Of a DNA stretch of 64,000 bases, positions 8,582-19,067 are shown piece by piece; the stretch's first letter is position 1, and the number at the start of each line of letters is the position of its first letter. A model generated the notes under the pieces. That model made no database searches, was not told the origin of the DNA, and saw nothing but the letters and a program-made list of their open reading frames with translations. The position numbers were made by a program, and so were the translations under genes. The stretch comes from Hyphomicrobiales bacterium (GTDB lineage: Bacteria > Pseudomonadota > Alphaproteobacteria > Rhizobiales > Rhizobiaceae), in the NCBI GenBank assembly GCA_900465915.1, contig UBKJ01000015.1, positions 1 through 64,000 on the forward strand, written 5' to 3'.

Positions 8582-11500
8582 AGAAAATACCGGCCATCCC
8601 GCAGGAAACCATATCGGCGCAGAGCCGCGCCGCCGATCCGCTGGCCTCGGTCTGGGTGTCGGCCAACGCCGGCTCCGGCAAGACCCACGTGCTGACCGAG
8701 CGCGTGGTGCGCTTGCTGCTCGAAGGCACGGACCCGTCCAAGATTCTCTGCCTCACCTACACCAAGGCGGCGGCGGCGGTGATGCAGAACCGCGTCTTCG
8801 CGCGCCTGTCGGAATGGGCGGTGCTGCCCGACGACCAACTCGTCGCGCGGCTGACGAAACTCGAGGGCCGCCGCCCCGGCGCGGCCCGTCTCGCCGCCGC
8901 GCGCCGCCTGTTCGCGCGCGCGCTGGAGACGCCGGGCGGGCTGAAGATCCAGACCATCCACGCCTTTTGCGAGGCGATCCTGCACCAGTTCCCGCTCGAG
9001 GCCAACATCGCCGGCCATTTCGAGATGATGGACGACCTGATGCAGGCGGCGCTGGTGGGCGAAGCGCGGCGCGGCCTGCTCGAGACCGCCCATGGCGGCG
9101 GCGACGCGGCGCTTGCCGCCGCCTTCGCCGACGTGCTTCAGGCGGCGGGCGAGACGGGGCTTCAGGCGCTGCTGGACGAGGCCGTCAGCCGCCGCAACGG
9201 CTTGCAGCAGTTCCTTTCCGCGCTCGGCTCCGGCGAGGACCGCGCGCGCAGCCTGCGCCGCGCCTTCGGCTTTTCGCCCGAGGACAGCGAGGAGGCGTTT
9301 CTGGCCGCGCTCTGGCCCGCGCCGGAATTTCCCGACGCCCTGCTGGACGGCGTCCTGTCGATCCCCAAGGGCGCCGCGCGCGCGCAGGAATTCGCCCTGC
9401 AATTGAAGGAATTTCCCAAGGTCGCCAAGGCCGCCGACCGGGAAAAAGCGCTGCGCACAGCCTTCCTCAAATCCGCCGGCGGCCCCAAATCCGGCTCCTA
9501 TGTCGGATCGGCGGCGGTGAAGAAGCTGGCGCCGGATTTCGAGGAAATTTTTGACGCCGTCGCCGCGCGCGTCGAGGCGGGGCTCGACCGGATCGCGCAA
9601 TTGCGGCTGCTGCGGCTCAATTGCGCCGCGCTGACGCTGATCGACGACCTGCTGCAACGCTATTTCGACCTCAAGCGCCGGCGCGGCCTGCTCGATTTCG
9701 AGGACCTCATCACCCGCACCGTGGCGCTGCTGGCGCGCGACGGGGCGGGGCAGTGGGTGCAATACAAGCTCGACCGCGGCGTCGATCACATCCTGGTCGA
9801 CGAGGCGCAGGACACCAGCCCCGACCAGTGGCGGGTGATCCGCATGCTGTCGGAGGAGTTCTTCGCCGGCCTCGGCCAGCGCGACGTCCGGCGCACGCTG
9901 TTCGCGGTCGGCGACGAGAAACAGTCGATCTATTCCTTCCAAGGCGCCGTGCCCGAGGATTTCGCCGCGCAGGGCAGGGCGGTGGCCTTGCGCGCCGGCG
10001 AGGCGGATCTGAAATTCGAGCGCGTCAGCCTCAACTTCTCCTTCCGCTCCACCCCGGACGTGCTCTCGGCCGTCGATACGGTTTTCGCGCGCGAGACGGC
10101 GCATCGCGGCCTCGCCGGGCCGACGGTGCACGAGGCGATCCGCTCCGACGCGCCGGGCGAGGTCGAGCTTTGGGACATGCTGACCCCGGAGGCGACCGAG
10201 GAGCCGGACGACTGGCGCACGCCGGTCGACCATCTGCGCGCGCCCGCCGTGCGGCTCGCCGACCAGATCGCCGCAACCATCCGCCATTGGCTCGACACGG
10301 GCGAGACCATTCCGGGGCAGGGGCGCAAGATCGCCCCGCGCGACATCATGGTGCTGGTGCGCAAGCGCGACCGCTTCATGCCGGCGCTGTCGCGGGCGCT
10401 GAAAAATCTCGGCGTGCCGGTGGCGGGCGCCGACCGGCTGCAGCTCACCAGCCACATCGCCGTGCAGGACCTGATGGCGCTGGGGCGCTTCGTGCTGCAG
10501 CCCTCCGACGACCTGTCGCTGGCGGCTTTGCTCAAGAGCCCGCTTTTCGGCTGGGACGACGACCGCCTGTTCGATCTCGCCCATCCGCGCGGCGCCGGCG
10601 AGACCCTGTTTGAGCGGCTCTACCGCGTCTCGCGCAACGACGCCGAATTGGCCGAGACGCATAGGACGCTGAGCCGCTGGCGCAACCTCGCCGACACCAT
10701 GCCGGTGTTCGAATTCTACGCCCGCATCCTCAGCGCCGACGGGGCGCGGCGGAAATTCCTCGCCCGGCTCGGCCCGGAAGCGGGCGACGTCATCGACGAG
10801 TTCCAGAATTACGCGCTCTCGGCCGAACGCGCCGGCCTGCCGGGCCTGCAATCCTTCCTTGAAACCCTGTCGGCCGCCGCGCCCGAGATCAAGCGCGAGC
10901 TGGACCAGGGCCGCGACGAGGTGCGCATCATGACCGTGCACGCCGCCAAGGGGCTGGAGGGCGCGGTGGTGTTCCTGGTCGATCCGGGCAGCGCGGTCTG
11001 GACCGGCGGCCGGGCGCCCAAGCTCATTCCGTTCGATTTTACCGGCGACGGTCCTCCGACGCCGGCCTTCCTGTGGCAACCCAGCGCCGCCTACCAGACC
11101 GGCTTCACCGCCGGGCGGATCGAGGCGCTGAAAATCCGCGCCGAGGAGGAATATCGCCGCCTGCTCTACGTCGGCATGACGCGGGCGGAGGACCGGCTCA
11201 TCATCTGCGGCTATCGCGGCGCGCGCGAAAGCGGCGAGACCTGGCACCGGCTGGTGGAGGACGCGCTGGGGCCGGAGGCGCAGGCCTATGACCATCCGGT
11301 CGAGGGCGTCGCCGCGCGGCGCTATCGCCGCACCGCGCGCGCCGAGCTGGACCTGGCCGAACCGGAGCCCGTAGAGGCGGAAACCGCCACGCCGCTGCCG
11401 CCGCAATTCCTGGAGGTTCTGCCGCGCGAGCCGGGCCTGCCGCGTCCGCTGGCGCCGTCCGGCGCCTCGGCTTTGATCGAGGCGGACGAGGAGCCGCCGC

Positions 11501-12069
11501 TCGACATCGCCTCGCCGGTGCTGGAGGCGGGCGACGACGCGCCCGGCTTCGCGCTTCGGCGCGGCGTGGCGATCCACGCGCTGCTGCATCATCTGCCGGG
11601 CACGCCGGAAGCCGGGCGGGAAGGCCTCGCCATGGCCTATCTCGATCGCGTCGCCGCCGATTGGCCGGAGAGCGAGCGGCGCAGGACATGGGAGAGCGTC
11701 GCGCGCATTCTCGCCGATCCGCGTTTCGCGCCGGTCTTCGCCGAAGGCTCGCGCGGCGAGGTTGCGGTTATGGGGACGATCGCGCTCGACGGGCGCGACC
11801 ACGCCGTGTCGGGCCAGATCGACCGCATCGCCGTGGACGGGGAGCGCGTGCTGATCGTCGACTACAAGACCAACCGCCCGCCGCCCAGGACGCTCGACGC
11901 CGCGCCTTTCGCCTATCGGGCGCAGCTCGCGCTTTACCGCGAATTGCTGGCGCCGCTTTATCCGGGCCGCGCGGTCGCGGCGGCGCTGCTTTTCACCGAG
12001 GGCCCGTTCCTGATGGAAATTCCGGCCGCCGCGATGGACGAAGCCCTGGCCGCCTTGAAGACGTCTTAA
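8578..12069 (+). CDS. addA: Double-strand break repair helicase-nuclease AddA
   Basis: UvrD-family helicase plus RecB-type nuclease, 1163 residues. Motifs in order: Walker A SANAGSGKTHVLTE, Ia CLTYTKAAAAVM, Walker B HILVDEAQDTSPDQW, motif III AVGDEKQSIYSFQGA, motif V IMTVHAAKGLEGAVVF, motif VI LLYVGMTRAEDRL. The nuclease centre near the C-terminus is GQIDRIAV...VLIVDYKTNRPPP. ATG 8578 overlaps the addB stop by 4 nt (ATGA); an in-frame GTG at 8539 would extend the protein into addB with low-complexity arginine-rich sequence and is rejected. The operon probably runs from tsaE to addA, with trxA 114 nt further on. Confidence 0.97.
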   Translation: MKKIPAIPQETISAQSRAADPLASVWVSANAGSGKTHVLTERVVRLLLEGTDPSKILCLTYTKAAAAVMQNRVFARLSEWAVLPDDQLVARLTKLEGRRPGAARLAAARRLFARALETPGGLKIQTIHAFCEAILHQFPLEANIAGHFEMMDDLMQAALVGEARRGLLETAHGGGDAALAAAFADVLQAAGETGLQALLDEAVSRRNGLQQFLSALGSGEDRARSLRRAFGFSPEDSEEAFLAALWPAPEFPDALLDGVLSIPKGAARAQEFALQLKEFPKVAKAADREKALRTAFLKSAGGPKSGSYVGSAAVKKLAPDFEEIFDAVAARVEAGLDRIAQLRLLRLNCAALTLIDDLLQRYFDLKRRRGLLDFEDLITRTVALLARDGAGQWVQYKLDRGVDHILVDEAQDTSPDQWRVIRMLSEEFFAGLGQRDVRRTLFAVGDEKQSIYSFQGAVPEDFAAQGRAVALRAGEADLKFERVSLNFSFRSTPDVLSAVDTVFARETAHRGLAGPTVHEAIRSDAPGEVELWDMLTPEATEEPDDWRTPVDHLRAPAVRLADQIAATIRHWLDTGETIPGQGRKIAPRDIMVLVRKRDRFMPALSRALKNLGVPVAGADRLQLTSHIAVQDLMALGRFVLQPSDDLSLAALLKSPLFGWDDDRLFDLAHPRGAGETLFERLYRVSRNDAELAETHRTLSRWRNLADTMPVFEFYARILSADGARRKFLARLGPEAGDVIDEFQNYALSAERAGLPGLQSFLETLSAAAPEIKRELDQGRDEVRIMTVHAAKGLEGAVVFLVDPGSAVWTGGRAPKLIPFDFTGDGPPTPAFLWQPSAAYQTGFTAGRIEALKIRAEEEYRRLLYVGMTRAEDRLIICGYRGARESGETWHRLVEDALGPEAQAYDHPVEGVAARRYRRTARAELDLAEPEPVEAETATPLPPQFLEVLPREPGLPRPLAPSGASALIEADEEPPLDIASPVLEAGDDAPGFALRRGVAIHALLHHLPGTPEAGREGLAMAYLDRVAADWPESERRRTWESVARILADPRFAPVFAEGSRGEVAVMGTIALDGRDHAVSGQIDRIAVDGERVLIVDYKTNRPPPRTLDAAPFAYRAQLALYRELLAPLYPGRAVAAALLFTEGPFLMEIPAAAMDEALAALKTS

Positions 12070-12183
12070 CGAAAGGTTTATCGCGGGCGCTTGACGGACG
12101 CCGTGCGACGCGCCACATGATAACGTTGAATGAAGCGGCTTGAGTCTCTCGCGTCCGTTTCACCAACGAAAGAGGATAGACCA

Positions 12184-12507
12184 ATGGCCACCGTGAAGGT
12201 CGATAACAGCAATTTCCAGTCGGACGTTCTCCAGTCGAGCGAGCCGGTCGTCGTCGATTTCTGGGCCGAATGGTGCGGCCCGTGCAAGATGATCGCCCCG
12301 GCGCTGGACGAGATCGCCACGGAGATGGCCGGTCAGGTCAAGATCGCCAAGGTCAATATCGACGAGAACCCGGAACTCGCCGCCCAGTTCGGCGTGCGCT
12401 CCATCCCGACGCTCCTGATGTTCAAGGGCGGCGAGATCGCCGCCAACATGGTCGGCGCGGCCCCCAAGAGCCGTCTCGCCGACTGGATCAAGGCTTCCGC
12501 CGCCTGA
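12184..12507 (+). CDS. trxA: Thioredoxin 1
   Basis: Cytosolic disulfide reductase of 107 residues; active site WCGPCKM (Cys31 and Cys34), cis-proline motif [15 protein letters not shown] 12184 follows GAGGA (AAAGAGGATAGACC). The spacer from addA (12070-12183) contains TTGACG at 12091-12096, a plausible -35 for a promoter of its own, but no convincing -10. A terminator follows at once. The addA-trxA-folC order is typical of Rhizobiales. Confidence 0.97.
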   Translation: MATVKVDNSNFQSDVLQSSEPVVVDFWAEWCGPCKMIAPALDEIATEMAGQVKIAKVNIDENPELAAQFGVRSIPTLLMFKGGEIAANMVGAAPKSRLADWIKASAA

Positions 12508-12526
12508 TCCGCGACAGCATCGCATG

Positions 12527-12557
12527 AAAAACCCGGCCTCGCGCCGGGTTTTTTATT
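12527..12557 (+). terminator. Rho-independent terminator after trxA
   Basis: Stem ACCCGGC/GCCGGGT (12531-12548, CTCG-type loop) flanked by an A run and a downstream TTTTTT. It lies between the convergent trxA and folC ends and could work on both strands. Confidence 0.85.
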
Positions 12558-12560
12558 GCA

Positions 12561-13889
12561 TCATGCCGGCGGCGTGCCGTTGTCGCGCAGCACCTCGCCC
12601 GCCAGATAGAGCGAGCCGCCGATCAGGATGCGCGGCGGCATGTCGTCGGGGGCGGAGACGGTGCGCAGGAGTTTCAGCGCGTTGGCGACCGAATGCACCG
12701 GCTCGGCCGATAGTCCGGCCTTTTCCGCCGCCGCCGCCAGCACGTCGTTGGGAATGCCCGCGTCGCTCGACGGGATCGGCACGGTGAAGACGTGCCGCGC
12801 CATGCCGGCGAAGGCCTCGAAATAGCCGACCGGGTCCTTGGTGCTGATCATGCCGGCGATGAGATAGAGCGGGCGCGAGCTGCGCTCCTCCAATTCGCCG
12901 AAGGCTTCGGCGATCACCGCGCCCGCGCCGGGATTGTGGCCGCCGTCGAGCCAGATTTCCGAAGCCGGCGGCGCCAGATCGACCAGCGCGCCATGGGTGA
13001 GCCGCTGCATGCGCGCCGGCCAGTCGACCACGGTCAGCGCCTTCTCGATCGCCTTGTCGGGAATGACGAAGCCCGCCATCGTCACCGCCTCGATTGCCGC
13101 GGCGGCGTTGGAAAGCTGGTGGCGGCCCGGCAGGCGGGGCAGGGGCAGGTCGATCAGCCCGTCCTCGTCCTGGAACACCATGCGGCCGTGCTCCTCATAG
13201 GCCAGGAAATCCTGCCCGTAGATCACGAAGGGGCAGCCGAGCCGCGCGGCGGTGGAGACCAGCGCCTCGCGCGCCTCGTCGAAGGGCTGGAAGCCGATCA
13301 CCGCCGGGCAGCCGCGCTTCATGATGCCGGCCTTTTCCGCCGCGATCTGCTCGACCTTGTCGCCGAGATAGGCCTGGTGGTCGACCGAGATCGGCATGAT
13401 CAGCGACACGGCCGGATCGGGGACGACGTTGGTGGCGTCGAAGCGCCCGCCGAGGCCCACTTCGAGGATGACCGCGTCGGCCGGATGCTCCGAAAACAGC
13501 ACGAAAGCGACAGCGGTGAGGATCTCGAACACGGTGATGTGCCGGCCGTCATTGGCCGCCGCCACGCGCTCGATGGCTTCCGCCAGCACGTCGTCGGAAA
13601 CGAGCTTGCCGCCGCCGGGCGCGGCCAGGCGATAGCGTTCATGCCAGTTGACCAGATGCGGCGAGGTGTGGACATGCACGTCGAAACCGCCCGCCTCTAG
13701 GAGCGCGCGGCAGAAAGCGCTGGCCGAGCCCTTGCCGTTGGTGCCGGCGATATGGATCACCGGCGGCAGTTTCAGATGCGGATTGCCGAGCTTTTCGAGA
13801 AGACCGCGGATGCGGTCCAGCGAAAGGTCGAAACCCTTGGGATGCAACTGCATCAGCCGCTCGATCGCGGCGGCGGCTTTTCCTTCCAC
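12561..13889 (-). CDS. folC: Dihydrofolate synthase / folylpolyglutamate synthase
   Basis: Mur-ligase-family enzyme adding glutamate to dihydropteroate and folates. Signatures: RIRGLLEKLGNP, P-loop HIAGTNGKGSASAF, HTSPHLVNWHERYR, LEVGLGGRFDATNVV, and the C-terminal WLDGGHNPGAG. The start is taken as GTG 13889, 2 nt past the accD stop, giving EGKAAAAIERLMQLHPKGFD with 442 residues, the usual family length. No clear SD is visible, consistent with coupling to accD. It is the last gene of the trpFBA-accD-folC block. Confidence 0.95.
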   Translation of the reverse strand: MEGKAAAAIERLMQLHPKGFDLSLDRIRGLLEKLGNPHLKLPPVIHIAGTNGKGSASAFCRALLEAGGFDVHVHTSPHLVNWHERYRLAAPGGGKLVSDDVLAEAIERVAAANDGRHITVFEILTAVAFVLFSEHPADAVILEVGLGGRFDATNVVPDPAVSLIMPISVDHQAYLGDKVEQIAAEKAGIMKRGCPAVIGFQPFDEAREALVSTAARLGCPFVIYGQDFLAYEEHGRMVFQDEDGLIDLPLPRLPGRHQLSNAAAAIEAVTMAGFVIPDKAIEKALTVVDWPARMQRLTHGALVDLAPPASEIWLDGGHNPGAGAVIAEAFGELEERSSRPLYLIAGMISTKDPVGYFEAFAGMARHVFTVPIPSSDAGIPNDVLAAAAEKAGLSAEPVHSVANALKLLRTVSAPDDMPPRILIGGSLYLAGEVLRDNGTPPA

Positions 13890-13891
13890 GA

Positions 13892-14791
13892 TCAGGCGGC
13901 CTTGCCGTCGGCCTTTTCGGGAGCGGGCGCGTCGCTGTTGGCGGGCTGCCGGGTCATGATCTTGAGAAGGCGCGCGATGGTCTGCTTCAGCTCGGTGCGC
14001 GGCACCACCATGTCGACCATGCCGTGCTCCATCAGATATTCCGAGCTCTGGAAGCCTTCCGGCAGCTTTTCGCGGATGGTCTGCTCGATCACGCGCGGGC
14101 CGGCGAAGCCGATCAGCGCGCCCGGCTCGGCGATGTGAATGTCGCCCAGCATGGCGTAGGAGGCGGTGACGCCGCCGGTGGTCGGGTTGGTCAGCACCAC
14201 GATATAGGGCAGGCCCGCTTCCTTCAGCATCTCCACGGCGACGGTGGTGCGCGGAAGCTGCATCAGCGACAGGATGCCTTCCTGCATGCGCGCGCCGCCC
14301 GACGAGGCGAACAGCACCAGCGGCCGCTTCAGCTCGATGGCCTTCTCGAAGCCCTGGATGATGGCCTCGCCCGCGCCCATGCCGAGCGAGCCGCCCATGA
14401 AGGAGAAATCCTGCACGGTGGCGACGATGGGCAGGCCCTCGATGGTTCCGAGACCGTTGACGATGGCGTCCTCCATGCCGGTGCGGGCGCGATAGTCCTT
14501 GAGACGGTCGATATATTTCTTCTCGTCGCGGAATTTCAGCGGATCGACCGGCACCTTGGGCGATTCCAGCGTGGTGTATTCGCCCTTGTCGAAGAAGAAG
14601 CGCAGCCGGTCCTTGGCCTTGATGCGCATGTGATGGCCCGAGGACGGGATCACGAACTGGTTGCTCTCCAGGTCCTTGTGGAACACCATTTCGCCGGTGG
14701 ACGGGTCCTTGATCCACAGGTTCTCGGGCATTTCCCGGCGTCCGAGCATCGAATTGATCTTCGGGCGGACGTAATTGGTGATCCAGTTCAT
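13892..14791 (-). CDS. accD: Acetyl-CoA carboxylase carboxyltransferase subunit beta (no zinc-ribbon cysteines)
   Basis: Transfers carboxyl from carboxybiotin to acetyl-CoA with AccA, the first step of fatty acid synthesis. The 299 residues carry the crotonase-like core ([56 protein letters not shown]). In E. coli the N-terminus carries a four-cysteine zinc ribbon. Here the matching region reads [11 protein letters not shown]...[12 protein letters not shown], with D, T, I and S where the cysteines would be, so no zinc site remains. Relatives in this order as I recall them keep one cysteine at most. Upstream (14792-14844) is AT-rich and contains TATAAT on the minus strand, a possible internal promoter. 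Confidence 0.96.
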   Translation of the reverse strand: MNWITNYVRPKINSMLGRREMPENLWIKDPSTGEMVFHKDLESNQFVIPSSGHHMRIKAKDRLRFFFDKGEYTTLESPKVPVDPLKFRDEKKYIDRLKDYRARTGMEDAIVNGLGTIEGLPIVATVQDFSFMGGSLGMGAGEAIIQGFEKAIELKRPLVLFASSGGARMQEGILSLMQLPRTTVAVEMLKEAGLPYIVVLTNPTTGGVTASYAMLGDIHIAEPGALIGFAGPRVIEQTIREKLPEGFQSSEYLMEHGMVDMVVPRTELKQTIARLLKIMTRQPANSDAPAPEKADGKAA

Positions 14792-14844
14792 GACGTGCTT
14801 CCTGTCTTCGGCTCGCGTCTTGTTATGATTATATATTGAACGTC

Positions 14845-15684
14845 TTATTCGGCGGCTTCAAGGCGCGTCGCGCGCACCGCCTCGGCCAAGGCGCCGACGA
14901 GCTTCGCGGCGGCCGCCGCCGGATCGCCCTTCACGCGGTTGTCGGGGCCGAGCTCGCCCGCCACCGCGTTGACGATGGCCGTGCCCACCACCACGCCGTC
15001 GGCATGCGCGGCGATGGCCGAGGCCTGTTCCGGCGTCTTGACGCCGAAGCCGACGCAGATCGGCAGATCAGTGCTTTTCTTGATGTGGCGCACCGCCTCG
15101 CCCACGCGCGCCGTGTCGGCGATCGCGGAACCCGTGATGCCGTTCATCGAGACGTAATAGACGAAGCCCGACGAATTGTGCAGCACCTTGGGCAGGCGCT
15201 TGTCGTCGGTGGTCGGGGTGGTGAGGCGGATGAAATTGAACCCCGCCTGCATGGCCGGCACGCAAAGCTCCGCGTCCATTTCCGACGGCAGGTCGACCAC
15301 GATCATGCCGTCGACGCCGGCCGCCTTGGCGTCGGCGAGGAAACGCTCGACGCCGTGGATATAGATCGGGTTGTAATAGCCCATCAGCACGATGGGGGTC
15401 GTGTCGTCTTCCTTGCGGAATTCGGCCGCCATGGCCAGCGTCTTGGCCAGCGTCTGCCCGGCCTCCAGCGCGCGCAGGCCCGCCGCCTGGATGGCGGGGC
15501 CGTCGGCCATCGGGTCGGAGAACGGCATGCCGAGCTCGATCACGTCGGCGCCGGCCTTGGGCAGCGCCTTCATGACCGCGAGCGAGGTTTCGTAATCGGG
15601 ATCGCCGCCCATGAAATAGGTGACGAGGGCCGGGCGGCCTTCCGCCTTCAACTGGGCGAATTTGGTGTCGATGCGAGTGGTCAT
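14845..15684 (-). CDS. trpA: Tryptophan synthase alpha chain
   Basis: Cleaves indole-3-glycerol phosphate to indole and glyceraldehyde-3-phosphate within the TrpA2B2 complex. The 279 residues show [19 protein letters not shown] (catalytic Glu and Asp), YYNPIYIHG and the phosphate-binding [12 protein letters not shown] 15684 was chosen; the open frame upstream overlaps trpB and is not coding. It lies 23 nt after trpB. Confidence 0.97.
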   Translation of the reverse strand: MTTRIDTKFAQLKAEGRPALVTYFMGGDPDYETSLAVMKALPKAGADVIELGMPFSDPMADGPAIQAAGLRALEAGQTLAKTLAMAAEFRKEDDTTPIVLMGYYNPIYIHGVERFLADAKAAGVDGMIVVDLPSEMDAELCVPAMQAGFNFIRLTTPTTDDKRLPKVLHNSSGFVYYVSMNGITGSAIADTARVGEAVRHIKKSTDLPICVGFGVKTPEQASAIAAHADGVVVGTAIVNAVAGELGPDNRVKGDPAAAAAKLVGALAEAVRATRLEAAE

Positions 15685-15707
15685 GCCGTCTTCCCTCAAA
15701 TATCCCG

Positions 15708-16934
<1,227 letters not shown>

Positions 16935-17594
16935 CTACTCCGTCAGTTCCGACCGCGCCGCGGCGACGGCCCGGAAAAATTCCTCGATCAGGCGCACATC
17001 CTTTTCGCCGGGCGCGCGCTCGACGCCGGACGACACGTCGACGCCCGGCGCGCGGGTCCGCGCCAGCGCCTCGGCGATGTTGGCCGCATTCAATCCACCG
17101 GAAAGCATGTAATCCACGTCCGCGTCAAGCGCGGCGAGCAGGCTCCAGTCGAAGGAGACGCCGTTGCCGCCGGGAAGCTCCGAGCCTTTCGGCGGCTTGG
17201 CGTCGAACAGGAAGCGGTCGGCCACGCCCCGGAAAGGCGTCACGGCGGCGAAATCGCCCGCCTCGCGGATGGAGAAGGCCTTCATCACCGGCAGGCCGTA
17301 GCGCGCCTTGACCGCCGCCACGCGCTCCGGCGTCTCGGCCCCGTGCAATTGCAGCATGTCGGGCGCGATCGCCGCGACGATTCCGTCCAGCGTGGCGTCG
17401 TCGGCGTCGACCGTCACGGCCACCGCCTGCGCGCGGCCGCGCGCCGCCGCGCGCAGGGCGGCCGCCTGCGCGGGCGTCACGTGGCGCGGGCTCTTGGGGA
17501 AGAAGATGAAGCCGACATGCGTCGCGCCGCCGTCAAGCGCGGCGGCGACTGCTTCCGGCGTCTTCAGGCCGCATATCTTGATGTCCAGACCCAT
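16935..17594 (-). CDS. trpF: Phosphoribosylanthranilate isomerase
   Basis: Isomerises PRA to CdRP in tryptophan synthesis. 219-residue TIM barrel: IKICGLKTPEAV (catalytic Cys), FFPKSPRHV, DMLQLHGAE, LSGGLNAANIAEAL, GVDVSSGVERAPGEKD. ATG 17594 is preferred over the in-frame TTG at 17612. It is the first gene of the trpFBA-accD-folC block; the other trp genes are not in the window. Confidence 0.96.
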   Translation of the reverse strand: MGLDIKICGLKTPEAVAAALDGGATHVGFIFFPKSPRHVTPAQAAALRAAARGRAQAVAVTVDADDATLDGIVAAIAPDMLQLHGAETPERVAAVKARYGLPVMKAFSIREAGDFAAVTPFRGVADRFLFDAKPPKGSELPGGNGVSFDWSLLAALDADVDYMLSGGLNAANIAEALARTRAPGVDVSSGVERAPGEKDVRLIEEFFRAVAAARSELTE

Positions 17595-17677
17595 TGCGTT
17601 CCCGTCGCACAAAACCCGGCTCCGCTCAAGGCGTTATCGGCCGCAAGCAAGGATCATATCACCGCATGCCGGGCGCG

Positions 17678-18415
17678 TCATGAGAAGTCGATGGCCTGCA
17701 GCGCGCCGCCGTTGCGCTTGAGCCAGGCCTTGCAGCGCTCGGTGTCGGGGCAGAGCGCCTGGCACAGTTTCCAGAATTCCGGTCCGTGGTTCATCTCCTT
17801 CAGATGCGCCACCTCATGCGCCACCAGATAGTCGATCACCGCCGGCGGCGCCATGCCGATGCGCCAGGAAAAGGACAGCACGCCGTCGGCGGTGCAGGAG
17901 CCCCAGCGGCTCCTTGTGTCCTTGAAGCGGATCGCCTTGGCCTTGCGCCCCACCGTCGCGGTGTGGCGGGTGACCAGCGCCTCGATGTCGCGCTTCACCT
18001 CGCGCTTGAGATAATCGGCCACCCGGCGCGGCAGATGGGCGGGATCGCCATGCACCAGCAATATGTCGCCCGCGCGGCGCTCGACCACACCGCGTCCGGG
18101 CTGGTGCGCGATGAGATGCGGCGCGCCGCGAATGGGGATCTTGACGCCGGGCCGCACTTTGGGCTGGTCGGGCAGGCGGGCGAAGCGGCTTTCGATCCAG
18201 CCCTCGTGGCGGGCGAGAAAGCGCTGCACCTCGCGTTCGGGCAGGCCGGGGGGAACGGTGACGCGCAGGCCCTTGCCGTCCGCCTCGATGCGCAGGGTCA
18301 GCCGCTTGGCGCGCGGGTTCTCGAACACGCGCAGCGGCAATTCGCGTCCGGCGACCGCGTGGACGCGTTCGCTGCGCACGGTCGTGGAGGAGGGGCGGAG
18401 GGAGAAAAGTGCCAT
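17678..18415 (-). CDS. YgjP/DUF45-family zinc metallopeptidase-like protein
   Basis: 245 residues. The C-terminal half has the metalloprotease motif HEVAHLKEMNH (His200, Glu201, His204, with His210 as likely third ligand), preceded by the family signature DTRSRWGSC and SFSWRIGMAPP. This places it with YgjP-like (DUF45, M48-related) hydrolases, which often accompany type I restriction systems elsewhere but not here. No signal peptide, so it is cytosolic. The substrate is unknown. It is transcribed away from trpF's upstream region and separated from DUF2852 by a strong hairpin. Confidence 0.85.
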   Translation of the reverse strand: MALFSLRPSSTTVRSERVHAVAGRELPLRVFENPRAKRLTLRIEADGKGLRVTVPPGLPEREVQRFLARHEGWIESRFARLPDQPKVRPGVKIPIRGAPHLIAHQPGRGVVERRAGDILLVHGDPAHLPRRVADYLKREVKRDIEALVTRHTATVGRKAKAIRFKDTRSRWGSCTADGVLSFSWRIGMAPPAVIDYLVAHEVAHLKEMNHGPEFWKLCQALCPDTERCKAWLKRNGGALQAIDFS

Positions 18416-18454
18416 GGCGGCAGGATAGGCGATTCGCGCCGAAAGCCAGCGGAT

Positions 18455-18491
18455 AAAATGGCGCGGCCGAGCTGCTCGGCCGCGCCATTTC
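18455..18491 (-). terminator. Terminator-like hairpin after the DUF2852 gene
   Basis: Perfect 16-bp stem (18456-18471 with 18475-18490) with a 3-nt loop. Read on the minus strand it is followed by TTTTA; on the plus strand by CTTGTTTT. It separates the DUF2852 and DUF45 genes. Confidence 0.75.
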
Positions 18492-18496
18492 TTGTT

Positions 18497-18934
18497 TTAA
18501 ACGTCCGTGACGGGCGGGTTTTTCGGCGCGTTGCGGCGCGCGTTCATGAAGCGCTCGAATTCCTCCCGGTCGCGGGCGCGGCGCAGCTCGGCGGCGTAGG
18601 TCTCGAATTCGGCGCGCGCCTCTTCGAGCTTGCGGCGCTCCTCGGCCAGGCGGTCCAGCTCGGCGCGGCGCCAGTCGTCGAAGGCGGCGTTGCCGGTGTC
18701 GCCGCCGAAGCCCGTGAAGCCGGCCCGTTCGGCCTTGTGGCGGCAGCCGCGGAACGCGCCGAACATGGAGTCGGTCTTCGCGTTCACGTCGCGCTTGAAG
18801 CCGTCGAGGCGGTCGCCCCATAGGATATAGGCCAGCATGGCGAGGCCGAGCGGCCAATAGAGAATGAAGCCCAGCACCATCAGCGCAATCGTGGCTGGCG
18901 TCCATGCCGGGCGGATCAATGCGGAATTGGTCAT
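18497..18934 (-). CDS. DUF2852 membrane protein
   Basis: 145 residues. One N-terminal hydrophobic segment (IALMVLGFILYWPLGLAMLAYILW, residues ~16-39) resembles the DUF2852 family common in Rhizobiales, followed by a cytoplasmic charged helix rich in Glu and Arg (WRRAELDRLAEERRKLEEAR region) that predicts a coiled coil, and a short tail. Function is unknown in the family. It is monocistronic: terminator downstream, 133-bp spacer upstream. Confidence 0.8.
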   Translation of the reverse strand: MTNSALIRPAWTPATIALMVLGFILYWPLGLAMLAYILWGDRLDGFKRDVNAKTDSMFGAFRGCRHKAERAGFTGFGGDTGNAAFDDWRRAELDRLAEERRKLEEARAEFETYAAELRRARDREEFERFMNARRNAPKNPPVTDV

Positions 18935-19067
18935 GGTCTGCTCCGTAGGTCAGGCGCGCCTCGTTCTGCACCGTGCAGGGGATTCGATCGGCGGCTTGAT
19001 GACGACGTGGGAAAGCGATTGCGGCTTTTCAAGAACGGCCGATTTCGATTTCCGCCAAGCAACGTGA

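Noticed and set aside
12070..12183. Promoter for trxA from TTGACG at 12091 and a possible CtrA-like TTAA-N7-TTTA at 12066
   Set aside because: No convincing -10 at the right spacing, and the box has a mismatch in the second half.
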